DNA of 64,000 nt, taken from positions 41,537-105,536 of the forward strand of contig NZ_SRXN01000025.1 in assembly GCF_004827385.1 (NCBI RefSeq), written 5' to 3'. Positions 8,808-17,273 of the stretch are shown here, piece after piece (positions within the stretch are counted from its first letter, which is position 1; each line of letters begins with the position of its first letter). Under the pieces are notes generated by a model, which ran no database searches, was not told the origin of the DNA, and worked only from the letters and a program-made list of their open reading frames with translations. This DNA is from Ensifer sp. MPMI2T (GTDB taxonomy: Bacteria > Pseudomonadota > Alphaproteobacteria > Rhizobiales > Rhizobiaceae). A program made the translations under genes and the position numbers.

Positions 8808-9083
8808 ATGGCTTTACTCGAAAACGCATTCAAAGGTAACGTCCTCACCAGCGTTGCCGTCGGCGTAGGGGCGCTCATGCTCGCGCCGGTCATTGTTCCC
8901 ATAGCAAGGCCGATGATCAAGGCCGTCATCAAGGCGGGCCTGGTTGCGTATGATCAGGGCAGAATTGCTGCGGCCGAACTCGGTGAAGGCTACGAAGATC
9001 TCGTGGCTGAAGCGCGTGCCGAGATGGGGAGTCCCAACGGTGGGACGGAGCCCGCTAAACGTCCGGCGGCGAAATCGTCGTAA
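8808..9083 (+). CDS. DUF5132 domain protein
   Basis: 91 residues starting MALLENAFKGNVLTSVAVGV, with an upstream AGGGAGA site seven bases before the ATG. One hydrophobic segment (VAVGVGALMLAPVIVPIARP) is followed by an amphipathic stretch and a charged tail (GEGYEDLVAEARAEM). This matches the DUF5132 family, whose function is unknown. It lies directly upstream of the P-type ATPase, separated only by a short RIME-like element, and HMA2-like proteins follow. A membrane-associated accessory role in that system is inferred from context. Confidence 0.8.
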   Translation: MALLENAFKGNVLTSVAVGVGALMLAPVIVPIARPMIKAVIKAGLVAYDQGRIAAAELGEGYEDLVAEARAEMGSPNGGTEPAKRPAAKSS

Positions 9084-9128
9084 CGGCGAAAATCAGAGAC
9101 ACGTATTCATCACATCGCCGGCAGCCTG

Positions 9129-9203
9129 CTGCATGTTTCCTTGAAAACATGCAGCAATTCAAAGTGCTACAGCGTCCATCGGACAAGACGCGCGGTGCTG
9201 TAG
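9129..9203. repeat. RIME-like element, copy 2 (short first hairpin)
   Basis: The stem GCATGTTT...AAACATGC is followed by CAAAGTGCTACAGCGTCC and CGCGGTGCTGTAG, the same unit as copy 1 but with a compact first hairpin. It lies between the DUF5132 gene and the ATPase gene. Confidence 0.8.
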
Positions 9204-9227
9204 AAGCTGCCGGCGAGGGACGGTCGT

Positions 9228-12200
9228 ATGCCCCAAATGGCAACAGATGGGCCACGCAGGCGCGAAAGGCCCGGGTCGGACAACGGCAGCCACTCATCCC
9301 GTCGCCAAGGCGACCTTCAGGATCAGTCGCAAGGTGTGGCCGGTGCTGACGGCGTTGCGCGGACGGCCGTCACGCTGGTGCATGCCGCAGTACCTGGGAG
9401 GGCCCGTCTTCATATCGACGCGCTCTCGCAAAGCAGCAAGGTTCAGAGATTTCTCGAGCGTACTCTCCCTGCGGTTGCCGGCGTTTCCGGTGGCACGGCG
9501 AGTCCGCTAACCGGTAATCTGCTCGTTCATTACGATCCGGCCATGCCACTCGAGGCGATCGTCGGGCGGATCATCGAACTCCTGCAGACCGACATCGCGC
9601 TGTCCGACGACGATTCACCTCACGAAAAGGGCTGGCACCATCTGGACGCGGGAGCGGTCGCGACCGACCTTGTGACGTCGCGCACACATGGATTGTCCGA
9701 AGACGAGGCGCGGGAGCGCTTGGCGCGTGCGGGAAGCAACGCTCTGCCGGCACTTCCAACGCGCTCCAGCCTCAGCATCTTTCTCGCCCAGTTCGATAGC
9801 GTACCCGTCGCGTTGCTTGCTGGTGCAGCGGTCGTCTCCCTCGTCACCGGCGCTTTGCTCGAGGTCGGGGCGATTTTGGCGGTGTTGGGCGTGAACGCGG
9901 CCATTGGCTACCGAACCGAGACCGGGACGGAGCGGATCATCCAAAGCCTGAACCTGCCGGCGCCGCAGGCCGCGAAAGTGATCCGCGATGGCAATCCGCA
10001 GGAGGTAGTGGCGGAGACGCTTGTCCCGGGCGATGTTCTGATGCTGGAGCGCGGCATGGTCGTGCCGGCCGACGCGCGCCTCTCCGCCGTACACGGATTG
10101 ACCGTCAGCGAGGCGGGATTGACCGGTGAGAGCATGCCGGTCGCCAAATCCGATGCGCCCGCAGCCGCGACGCTTCCGCTCGCGGAGCGGACCAACATGG
10201 TCTATCGCGGCACGGTGGTGACGGGCGGGAGCGGCACAGCCATTGTCGTGGCGACCGGCGCGCGGACCGAAATCGGAAGCGTTCAGAAGCTCGTCGGTGC
10301 AACCCTGGCGCCGCAAACACCCATGCAGCGGCAGCTTGGCGAACTGGGGCGACAGCTCGGATGGCTGACGCTGTATGCGGGCGGCCTCATTATCGGCATT
10401 GGCTGGCTGCGCGGCTTCGCGCTCTACCAGGCGGCCCGATCGGCCTTGTCCGTTGTCGTGGCCGCGGTTCCAGAGGGGCTGCCCGTGCTCGCGGTTACGA
10501 CGCTCGCGCTCGGCGTCGAGGACCTGCGACGACGCAATATTCTCGTGCGCCGGCTCGATGCGGTGGAGCCGATGGCAGCGGTGCAAGTCGTCTGCTTCGA
10601 CAAAACCGGCACATTGACCTTCGGCCGCATGTCCTTGGAGGTCGCCGCCTGCGGAGACCAGATTTACCAGGCGCGAGAGGGCAGCCGACTCGACGGCCAG
10701 GGTTATTCCGTGGTGCATCCAAACGGAGACGATCGCTTGAGAAGGCTGCTCACGATCGGCTGTCTCTGCAGCGAGGCGGAGGTCGAGGTAGACGAAGGCG
10801 ACAGCATCCTCAACGGTTCGGCGACCGAGAAGGCGCTCGTCCAGGCAGCGATCGACAGCGAAATAGACGTTGCCGCATTGCGTCGAGGGTTCCCGAAGGT
10901 GTCTCTGCAGCAGCGCACCGAAACATACCGCTTTATGGCGAGCGCGCATGCCAACGACGGTCGCCTGCTTCTCGCCGTCAAAGGAAGCCCCCTCGAAGTT
11001 CTCGATCGCTGCCGGTGGGAGGGACTGGCCGGCGGTGGGCGTAGGCCTCTGACGCCAGAGCGTCGCGACAGGATAAAGGAAATCAACGCAGAATTCGCAG
11101 ATCGCGCGCTGCGGGTTCTCGGTTTTGCCTATCGCGATGTTGACGACGAAGCGCAAGACGAACCGGCGGTTGCGGAACTGACATGGGTTGGCCTCGCTGG
11201 CCTCGCCGATCCCGTCCGCCCGGGTTTGAAATCGCTGATGGCGGAGCTTCATCGGGCCGGACTCCAGACGATCATTCTGACCGGCGATCAGCGGGCGACG
11301 GCTCGAGCCGTCGCCCATAAGGTCGGCCTGAACGGGACGGGAGACATTGAAATCGTCGACGCCGTCGAGGTCGACCGCATGACGGAGGCTGAGCTGGCGG
11401 TTGCGGCACGGCGCGCGCAGGCCTTCTCGCGCGTCAGCCCCGCACAGAAGCTCAAGATCATTCGCGCCCTGCAGCAATCAGGAGTGACGGTGGCGATGAT
11501 CGGCGACGGTATCAACGACAGTCCGGCGCTGCGCGCTGCCGATGTCGGTATCGCTTTGGGTCGGGACCCGTATGCAGCGGCGCGCGAGACTGCGGACGTC
11601 TATCTCGCCACGGATGATCTGCGCGGGCTCGTTCCGGCAATCGAGAGGGGCCGCACCACCTTCACGAACATCCGCAAGGCGATCCACTATCTCTTCAGCA
11701 CGAATTTTAGCGAGGTCCTCGTCATGCTGTGTGGCATGGCCGTGGGCCTTGGCGAGGTCCTCTCGCCGATGCAACTCCTGTGGATCAATCTCATCTCCGA
11801 CGTATTGCCGGGACTCGGCCTCGCAATGGAGCAGCCGGAAGCCGCCGGAATGCGGGACGGGCCCATGGTCGCGGACAAAGCCCTGCCTGGAATCCAGAAT
11901 ATCGCCTCGCTCACCAGCGAGGCGGCGCTCCTCGGCTCAGGCGCCATGGCGGCTGGCCTCTACGGCGCGACGCGCTACGGGACTGCTTCGCCGATCGTGC
12001 GGACCATGACCTTCGGCAGTCTGGTGACAGCCCAACTGCTCCATGCGATCACCTGCCGGTCTTCTACTCGCAGTGTTTTCGATCGCGGATCCAGACCCGC
12101 CAATCCGGCACTCACGGCCATTCTGGCCGGTTCGGTGGCAGCGCAATCGGCCGCCTTGTTCGTGCCCGGCATCCGCAGACTGCTCGGCTTGGCGCCGCTC

Positions 12201-12407
12201 GGCATCCTTGATGCCGGCATCATGCTCGCCGGCGGAACGCTTCCATTTGTAATCGCCGAGGCGCGCAAGTCGGCTCTAAGCGCCAGCACAAGCCATGCGA
12301 GTGCGCCGCTCACCTTCGCGCGAGCGCCAATGGAGCCTGAGTCCCGTCCCAGGCTGTTGGAGGCGCGGGCCGACGTTTCATGGCTACGTCCGCATGGTGC
12401 GAAGTAA
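9228..12407 (+). CDS. P-type cation ATPase with N-terminal HMA2-like domain
   Basis: A 1059-residue transporting ATPase. All core motifs are intact: TGES (from residue 299), PEGLP in M4 (415), phosphorylation loop DKTGT (D458), and GDGINDSPAL (759). M6 carries LLWINLISDVLPGL. The PEGLP and QLLW-N pattern resembles P2-type (Ca-like) pumps rather than the CPC heavy-metal pumps. Residues about 46-110 form a domain with VPGRARLHID that resembles HMA2 modules, without the CxxC metal motif. Two separate proteins in this locus share the PGR-R motif. The transported ion cannot be read from sequence. The N-terminal 45 residues are low-complexity, so a later start is possible. Confidence 0.9.
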   Translation: MPQMATDGPRRRERPGSDNGSHSSRRQGDLQDQSQGVAGADGVARTAVTLVHAAVPGRARLHIDALSQSSKVQRFLERTLPAVAGVSGGTASPLTGNLLVHYDPAMPLEAIVGRIIELLQTDIALSDDDSPHEKGWHHLDAGAVATDLVTSRTHGLSEDEARERLARAGSNALPALPTRSSLSIFLAQFDSVPVALLAGAAVVSLVTGALLEVGAILAVLGVNAAIGYRTETGTERIIQSLNLPAPQAAKVIRDGNPQEVVAETLVPGDVLMLERGMVVPADARLSAVHGLTVSEAGLTGESMPVAKSDAPAAATLPLAERTNMVYRGTVVTGGSGTAIVVATGARTEIGSVQKLVGATLAPQTPMQRQLGELGRQLGWLTLYAGGLIIGIGWLRGFALYQAARSALSVVVAAVPEGLPVLAVTTLALGVEDLRRRNILVRRLDAVEPMAAVQVVCFDKTGTLTFGRMSLEVAACGDQIYQAREGSRLDGQGYSVVHPNGDDRLRRLLTIGCLCSEAEVEVDEGDSILNGSATEKALVQAAIDSEIDVAALRRGFPKVSLQQRTETYRFMASAHANDGRLLLAVKGSPLEVLDRCRWEGLAGGGRRPLTPERRDRIKEINAEFADRALRVLGFAYRDVDDEAQDEPAVAELTWVGLAGLADPVRPGLKSLMAELHRAGLQTIILTGDQRATARAVAHKVGLNGTGDIEIVDAVEVDRMTEAELAVAARRAQAFSRVSPAQKLKIIRALQQSGVTVAMIGDGINDSPALRAADVGIALGRDPYAAARETADVYLATDDLRGLVPAIERGRTTFTNIRKAIHYLFSTNFSEVLVMLCGMAVGLGEVLSPMQLLWINLISDVLPGLGLAMEQPEAAGMRDGPMVADKALPGIQNIASLTSEAALLGSGAMAAGLYGATRYGTASPIVRTMTFGSLVTAQLLHAITCRSSTRSVFDRGSRPANPALTAILAGSVAAQSAALFVPGIRRLLGLAPLGILDAGIMLAGGTLPFVIAEARKSALSASTSHASAPLTFARAPMEPESRPRLLEARADVSWLRPHGAK

Positions 12408-12412
12408 CCAGA

Positions 12413-12627
12413 CGCACAGTACACGACAGCAGCTCAATTGGTTTGGTGGATGCTTTTTTCTGCCCTCATTCCTGTGCTCGTCACAGGAATCCAGCGCGCC
12501 CAAGTCCTTGGGCGCAAGAGACCCCGGGCCGCTTGATCGCAAGGCCCACGTCTTCAGCCGAAAGCGAGTCATTCACGGCGCGGACGCGCCGTGGCTGGAT
12601 TCCTGTGACGAGCACAGAAATGAGGGT
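12413..12627. repeat. MITE-like repeat family B, copy 1 (left end intact)
   Basis: It begins with the terminal sequence AGTACACGACAG and continues with TTGGTTTGGTGGATGC. A long inverted pair follows, CCTCATTCCTGTGCTCGTCACAGGAATCCAG, with its complement near 12594-12625. The interior holds two smaller hairpins (CCCAAGTCCTTGGGCG and GGCGCGGACGCGCC). Related copies are at 13377-13540 and 52020-52151. The right terminal repeat is missing here. Confidence 0.7.
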
Positions 12628-12649
12628 AGGGGATTGCGGCACCGAACAA

Positions 12650-13198
12650 TTACGCCGCAGCGGGAAGGGCGAGCCGTTGCTCCGAAATTTCGGGGACGGC
12701 CGGTGCGACCGGCTTGGCTGCGGGGCTCGCGAGCCACAGGGCAGAGCGGGTTGCTGCCTCGACACCGAGTTCCACCATCAGACCTCCCGGCTGGCGCGAG
12801 ATCAAGGCGAGCGCGACCTTCACAATCAGCGAGCCGAGATCCATCTCGCCTCCTGACAGCGTGCGAATGTGGGCATCGATCCGCGCGACAGGCGGCAGCG
12901 GCTGGCGCTCGCACAGGGGTTCAGGTCGAGCGTTTGCGAGATCGAGCCCGTGGTTCAGGGTGGTCAGATCACACGATTCGTTATGCTCTATCAGAACAGT
13001 TGCGGTGAGTGGATTGACCTGCACGGCGACAACGCCTTCGCAGGCCAGGAGATTGGCCCGAAGCTCGTTGAAGTACGCTGCGTGATGTCGTCGTGCCGGG
13101 ATCTTGATGCGCACTCGCCCCGGTGCGCGATGGATGATCTGGGCATAATTTCTGCTCGGCATTGGTCGTCTGCTCGTCGTGTTTCGGAAGCCCCACAT
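12650..13198 (-). CDS. HMA2-like domain protein (unknown function)
   Basis: 182 residues with the motif HRAPGRVRIKIPARR near residue 24, then a ferredoxin-like fold pattern (EGVVAVQVNPLTATVLIEH). This is the HMA2 type that lacks CxxC. A central hydrophobic segment (GSLIVKVALALISRQPGGLMVELG) may be membrane-associated, and the C-terminus is Ala/Pro-rich. It is transcribed against the ATPase gene and shares its strand with DUF445. A start at 13162 (MPSRNYAQII) would remove 12 residues and is equally plausible. The role is unknown. Co-occurrence with the P-type ATPase suggests a regulator or subunit. Confidence 0.72.
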   Translation of the reverse strand: MWGFRNTTSRRPMPSRNYAQIIHRAPGRVRIKIPARRHHAAYFNELRANLLACEGVVAVQVNPLTATVLIEHNESCDLTTLNHGLDLANARPEPLCERQPLPPVARIDAHIRTLSGGEMDLGSLIVKVALALISRQPGGLMVELGVEAATRSALWLASPAAKPVAPAVPEISEQRLALPAAA

Positions 13199-13260
13199 GG
13201 GTCCGCGTTGCCGTCCATATAGGCCGCGAGCATGACAGTATGACTACAGTCGGAATGGCT

Positions 13261-13343
13261 TACAGCGCCGCGCGTCCAATCGGACGTGCAAGTACTTTGA
13301 ATTGTTGCATGTTTTTATCCTTAGATCGGCGACGATTTAACAT
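13261..13343. repeat. RIME-like element, copy 3 (reverse orientation)
   Basis: It reads TACAGCGCCGCGCGTCCAAT... then TACTTTGAATTGTTGCATG... and GATCGGCGACGATTTAA, the reverse complement of copy 1. A further half-hairpin (GGCGCGCGTCTGATCGGACGCC) follows to about 13370. The 13199-13564 gap between the HMA2-like and DUF445 genes is made of this element plus repeat B copy 2, with no gene. Confidence 0.8.
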
Positions 13344-13376
13344 GGAGCGGCGCGCGTCTGATCGGACGCCAGCAGC

Positions 13377-13540
13377 TTAATAGGTTTGGCGGATGCTTTT
13401 TTCTCGCCCTCATTCCTGTGCTTGTCACAGGAATCCAGCAGCGCCGCGTCTGCGGCGCGGAAGAGTCTTTTCAGCCCAAGGACTTGGGCTGGCTGGATTC
13501 CTGTGACAAGCACAGGAATGAGGAGAGGAGATGCGTTAGT
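13377..13540. repeat. MITE-like repeat family B, copy 2
   Basis: TTAATAGGTTTGGCGGATGC, the inverted CCTCATTCCTGTGCTTGTCACAGGAATCCAG pair, and a right part GGAATGAGGAGAGGAGATGC that matches the complement of the left part of the 52020-52151 copy. Internal hairpins are CCGCGTCTGCGG and CCCAAGGACTTGGG. The terminal ACACGACAGT repeats are degenerate. Confidence 0.7.
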
Positions 13541-13564
13541 AGCCGCTCCGCACGAAGAATGCGG

Positions 13565-14863
13565 CTACCCGATCAATTGAGAGGTGAGAAAGATAAGGCT
13601 GCCGGCGAGCGCTCCGACGATGGTGCCGTTCATGCGGATGTACTGGAGATCGCTGCCGACGATGAGTTCCAGGCGCGCGACGAGCGTCGGACTGTCCCAG
13701 CTTCTGACGACTTCCGTCACAAACTTGCCGATCTCGTGACGCCAGGAGACCAGATACACGGCAAGCTGCTCCAGAAACGCGTCCATATGTTTCAGCATCG
13801 CCTCGTCGGTCGCAAGCGTCTTGCCCATGAGCATACAGATCTTCTCAACGGCCGAGCGTGCTTTCGACGTTGGCTGCGACAGGTCTTCGAGCATCACCCG
13901 CGAGGTCTCTTGCCACACGGCAGCGACCCAGGCCTGAACATCCGGATGTTCGAGGATGCGATTCTTGGACGCGTTGATCTGCTTGCGCTGCTCCGGAGAA
14001 TTGATGAGCTCATTGATCAGATGCGCGAGTGCCTCGCGAAACTTCAAGCGAACCTCGCTCTCCGGCTCTTTGAGGTCGTTGAGGAGATCGGCACAGCCGG
14101 TGATGATCGCGTCGGCAATTTTCCGGTTTATAGTCTTCGGAATCCACCAGCGACTGCGTTGCTGGACCAGCCCATAGATCTGCTCCCGGTTGTCTTCGAG
14201 CCATTCCGCGGCGACACCGAGCACGCGCTCGAACAGGACATCGGCCTCGCCGCTTTCGGTAACCATGTGAATCACACGACCCATGACAGGCGCGACATCG
14301 GCCTGCCGGATCTGCTTGCCGAGCGTGCGCCGGACGAACTCGCGCAGGTCGCGGCTATCAAGAGAGCGAACGAGGTAGGGCATCGCGGCGACGACGGCGT
14401 TTGCGATGACCGGTGCAGTTTCCGGGGTCGATAGCCATCGCGCAAAGCGCTGCGCTACGTTGGCGCTCCTGAGCTTCTTGAGCAGAACTTCCTGGGTCAG
14501 GAAGTGGCGCTCGATGAAACGGCCGAGGGTTTGCCCGATGCGCTCCTGGCTGTTCGGGATGATGGCCGTGTGCGGAATGGGAATGCCCAACGGGTGCCGA
14601 AAAAGCGCCGTCACCGCGAACCAGTCCGCAAGCCCGCCGACAATTCCTGCCTCGGCTGTGGCGCGCAGCAGCCTTGTGGGGAAGCCGGGGTCGGGGACGA
14701 AATGTGTTCCGACAAAGACGGCGCCCATGGTGACGAGAAGCGATGTCGCCAAAGTGCGATTGCGCTGGAGGCGCCGCCGCAGGAAATCTTCGGAACGAGG
14801 CGGCGGTAGGGTGCCCGCAGCCGGGGATGGGGTGTCAAGCGATCGAATGTGATCCGGTGCCAT
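13565..14863 (-). CDS. DUF445 family membrane protein
   Basis: 432 residues from the ATG at 14863, which has an AGAGAGG site upstream. The longer frame to 14989 would pass through a RIME-like half element. An N-terminal helix (LATSLLVTMGAVFVGTHF) and the family hallmark AEAGIVGGLADWFAVTALFR (amphipathic, conserved) are followed by HPLGIPIPHTAIIPNSQERIG. A long helical cytoplasmic or periplasmic stretch ends in a C-terminal hydrophobic helix (GTIVGALAGSLIFLTSQLIG). DUF445/YjiN-like proteins have no established biochemical function. Clustering with the ATPase and HMA2-like genes hints at a shared membrane stress function. Confidence 0.88.
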   Translation of the reverse strand: MAPDHIRSLDTPSPAAGTLPPPRSEDFLRRRLQRNRTLATSLLVTMGAVFVGTHFVPDPGFPTRLLRATAEAGIVGGLADWFAVTALFRHPLGIPIPHTAIIPNSQERIGQTLGRFIERHFLTQEVLLKKLRSANVAQRFARWLSTPETAPVIANAVVAAMPYLVRSLDSRDLREFVRRTLGKQIRQADVAPVMGRVIHMVTESGEADVLFERVLGVAAEWLEDNREQIYGLVQQRSRWWIPKTINRKIADAIITGCADLLNDLKEPESEVRLKFREALAHLINELINSPEQRKQINASKNRILEHPDVQAWVAAVWQETSRVMLEDLSQPTSKARSAVEKICMLMGKTLATDEAMLKHMDAFLEQLAVYLVSWRHEIGKFVTEVVRSWDSPTLVARLELIVGSDLQYIRMNGTIVGALAGSLIFLTSQLIG

Positions 14864-14910
14864 GGCGCATAACCTCTCTGATCGACGCGCTGCCGGGGCT
14901 CGCGGCTTCA

Positions 14911-14950
14911 GTGCTACAGCGACCTTTGACGGGGCGCGCGGCACTGTAGA
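14911..14950. repeat. RIME-like half element, copy 4
   Basis: AGTGCTACAGCGACC ... GGGGCGCGCGGCACTGTAG matches the second hairpin of the RIME-like unit only. It lies directly upstream of the DUF445 gene. Confidence 0.7.
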
Positions 14951-15049
14951 AAACTTTCGACGCCCGACAACCACAGAATCAACAAGCATGGCAAGAGCTG
15001 CTATGATGAGCCGTTTCGGGCGTGGATTACTGCCCGTTGGTCAGGCGTG

Positions 15050-15067
15050 GGGTATCCAAAGATACCC
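15050..15067. promoter_or_regulatory. Inverted repeat upstream of HMA2-like gene, candidate operator
   Basis: GGGTATCCAAAGATACCC: two perfect 7-base arms around CAAA. It lies 42 bases before the ATG at 15110, where a repressor or activator site would be expected. I know of no named regulator with this site. Confidence 0.45.
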
Positions 15068-15109
15068 TGATACACCCGTGTTGGTCACCCTTTTGGGGAG
15101 ATAGACGAC

Positions 15110-15688
15110 ATGCTGCCGATCGCCTTTCTTGAACATGAGACACCCGGGCGTGTGCGCCTGAAGGTCCCTTCCAAGCGTGGCGATGCATCATTCTTCCAGG
15201 GCGTCGCGCGGGATCTCGCCGACAACGGCGTTATCGCGGAGCTGAAGACGAACCATCAGACAGGCAGCATCACCATCTGGCACTCGAGTGATATCGACGC
15301 GCTCCGTGACGACGCCGCGGCCCGCCGTCTCTTCGAACTTCGTGCTGAGCGCCCCGGCACTCTCAGCAATCGCGCTGTCGTGCGCGCACTGAAACCGGTG
15401 GGAGACACCGGCCTTCTCAAGGCGGCCGGCGCGGGGCTGCTCGGATTCAGCCTTCTGCAGGCCTTGCGAGGGCGAGCATTAGGACCTGCAAGCGAATTCT
15501 TCTGGCATTCCTATGCGGCGCAACGTCTCCTGGGGAGCCCTATGCTGTCTTCGACTCTGGCAGGATTCGGTCTTTTGCAGCTCATGCGAGGGCGCGTGCT
15601 CGGATCGGCCACGGGAATGGTGTTCTATGCCGTGATAATTCAATCTCTGGTCCATGCCATCGAGAAAGAGCGCGAGCGCGCCGAGTGA
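15110..15688 (+). CDS. HMA2-like domain protein with duplicated membrane motif
   Basis: 192 residues, with a GGGGAG ribosome site before the ATG. The N-terminus (FLEHETPGRVRLKVPSKRGD) has the same PGR-R motif as the neighbouring HMA2-like protein and ATPase domain, again without CxxC. The C-terminal half has two similar hydrophobic repeats, GFSLLQALRGRALG and GFGLLQLMRGRVLG, suggesting membrane insertion or glycine-packed helices. The function is unknown. It is the outermost member of the DUF5132-ATPase-HMA2-DUF445 locus and has its own candidate operator. Confidence 0.78.
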   Translation: MLPIAFLEHETPGRVRLKVPSKRGDASFFQGVARDLADNGVIAELKTNHQTGSITIWHSSDIDALRDDAAARRLFELRAERPGTLSNRAVVRALKPVGDTGLLKAAGAGLLGFSLLQALRGRALGPASEFFWHSYAAQRLLGSPMLSSTLAGFGLLQLMRGRVLGSATGMVFYAVIIQSLVHAIEKERERAE

Positions 15689-15728
15689 TGGGTTCGGCTC
15701 GGCCGGGGCCTCGCTTCAAAGTAACGTC

Positions 15729-17270
15729 CTAGTTTTCGATAAGGCCTCGCCGGCGGCTGTCGAGTATGGGGGCAAGCAGATATTCGAACAGGCTCTGTTC
15801 GCCGTCCATAAGCATGACCTCGGCCGGCATGCCAGGAATAAGCTGCACGTCTTCAAGCTTTGCGAGGTCCGCTGGAGTGACCGCCACTTTTGCAAGAAAA
15901 TAGGTCACTCCCGTTCGTTCATCGGCTATTGCATCGGCTGAGATCGAGCGCAGCCGGCCGTGAATGAGCGGCAGGCTCCGTTGCCGATAGGCCGTGAGGA
16001 TCACGCGGGCGGACATGCCGGGTCTGACGCGCTCGATGTCGGTTGGTCGAACCCGGGCGTCGATGACCACGCCACTGTCATTCGGGACTAGGTCGAGCAG
16101 CGCCTGTCCTGGATCTATCACGCCGCTCTCGGTGGTCACGTGGAGGTTCATCACCGTGCCGGCAACGGGAGCACGAATGACCGTACGCTCGAGTATATCC
16201 TCGCGCGATGGCAGCTGGCTTTTGAGCTCCGCCAGGATCCGGCGCATCTCGGCGAGCTCCGAACCGAGCTTTTCCTGGCGCTCTTCGGCGATCGTAAGCA
16301 GCTGCAGATTGGTTTCGCCCATGGCTTGGGCGTTCTCGGCGATCTTCGCCCGGTTGGCTGCCTTCGCGGCCGCGATATCGGCCCGATGGCGCTTTAGCGC
16401 CAGTATTCGCGGCTTGCGCTCCAGATGCTTCTCGAAAAGATCCTGCGCGGCCGTTATTTCTTCGTCGATCAATGCGATCTGATCGGCTTCGGCCGCGATC
16501 ACCTCCCGCAGGCCGGCGTTCTGCTCCTCGAGTTGGCGCACGCGCGCCTGGAGGATCTGGATGCGACCCTGATGCGCTGCCTGCCGGCTGGCGAACAATT
16601 GCCGCTGCCCCTCCATCAATCGCTTTAGGTCCGCGGAGCTGCTGCGAAGGAGAAAATCTGGGAAGCTGATTTCGGCAGCGTCGGTGCGCTCGGCCTCGAG
16701 TCGAGCCTCGCTCGCCAGAACGTGCAGAAGTCGCTCCCGAATTTCCGCGTCCTGAGACCTGGCCTTGGTATCATCGAGAGTAATCAGCGGATCTCCAGCG
16801 CTGACCATGTCACCCTCGCGGACATGGATCGAGCGAACGATCCCGCCTTCGAGGTGCTGAATGGTCTTGCGGTACCCGTCGGGGCTGACGACGCCGGGGG
16901 CGAGCGCTGCGCTCGCCAGCGGGGCGAGCACGGACCAGCCGCCAAGCACCAGAAGGAACAGCGTGATGGCCAGAAGCCCCAGACGTCGCGGCATCCTGGT
17001 GGCCGCCGCGAGCGGATCCGGCGACGTCTCGGCGTTGCGTCGCTCGCCGGGGCGCAGCATCCGCGTGAGGGCGAACAAAGCGATTGCCGCAGTCGCCAGC
17101 ATGATAAGTGCAATGGCTGTTTCGCTCAATGTGATGCCGGCAAGCGCCAACTGGTCATGGATCGCGGCGATCGCCGCAGCGTAACCCGCCAGCAGCCTGT
17201 CAACGGCACGGGATAGCTGCATTTCGATGCGGCCAACGATAATCCCAACCAATTCCAGCTGTTCGGACAT
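15729..17270 (-). CDS. HlyD/PrtE-type adaptor of a type I secretion system
   Basis: 513 residues. There are two N-terminal hydrophobic helices (IALIMLATAAIALFALT and LGLLAITLFLLVLGGWSVLAPL), one more than most HlyD proteins. The adaptor core follows: HLEGGIVRSIHVREGDMVSAG (barrel-sandwich), a long coiled coil around residues 180-330, and the second sandwich half ERTVIRAPVAGTVMNLHV. The C-terminal AEVMLMDGEQSLFEYLLAPI is characteristic of PrtE/PrsE members. It bridges the inner-membrane ABC protein to a TolC channel. The start is four bases from the ABC gene's stop, so the genes are one operon with the substrate gene. No TolC homologue is present. Confidence 0.92.
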   Translation of the reverse strand: MSEQLELVGIIVGRIEMQLSRAVDRLLAGYAAAIAAIHDQLALAGITLSETAIALIMLATAAIALFALTRMLRPGERRNAETSPDPLAAATRMPRRLGLLAITLFLLVLGGWSVLAPLASAALAPGVVSPDGYRKTIQHLEGGIVRSIHVREGDMVSAGDPLITLDDTKARSQDAEIRERLLHVLASEARLEAERTDAAEISFPDFLLRSSSADLKRLMEGQRQLFASRQAAHQGRIQILQARVRQLEEQNAGLREVIAAEADQIALIDEEITAAQDLFEKHLERKPRILALKRHRADIAAAKAANRAKIAENAQAMGETNLQLLTIAEERQEKLGSELAEMRRILAELKSQLPSREDILERTVIRAPVAGTVMNLHVTTESGVIDPGQALLDLVPNDSGVVIDARVRPTDIERVRPGMSARVILTAYRQRSLPLIHGRLRSISADAIADERTGVTYFLAKVAVTPADLAKLEDVQLIPGMPAEVMLMDGEQSLFEYLLAPILDSRRRGLIEN

Positions 17271-17273
17271 GCT

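Noticed and set aside
9615..11477. 620-codon minus-strand frame opposite the P-type ATPase
   Set aside because: The ATPase motifs on the plus strand are complete. The antisense frame has no recognisable domain or ribosome site.
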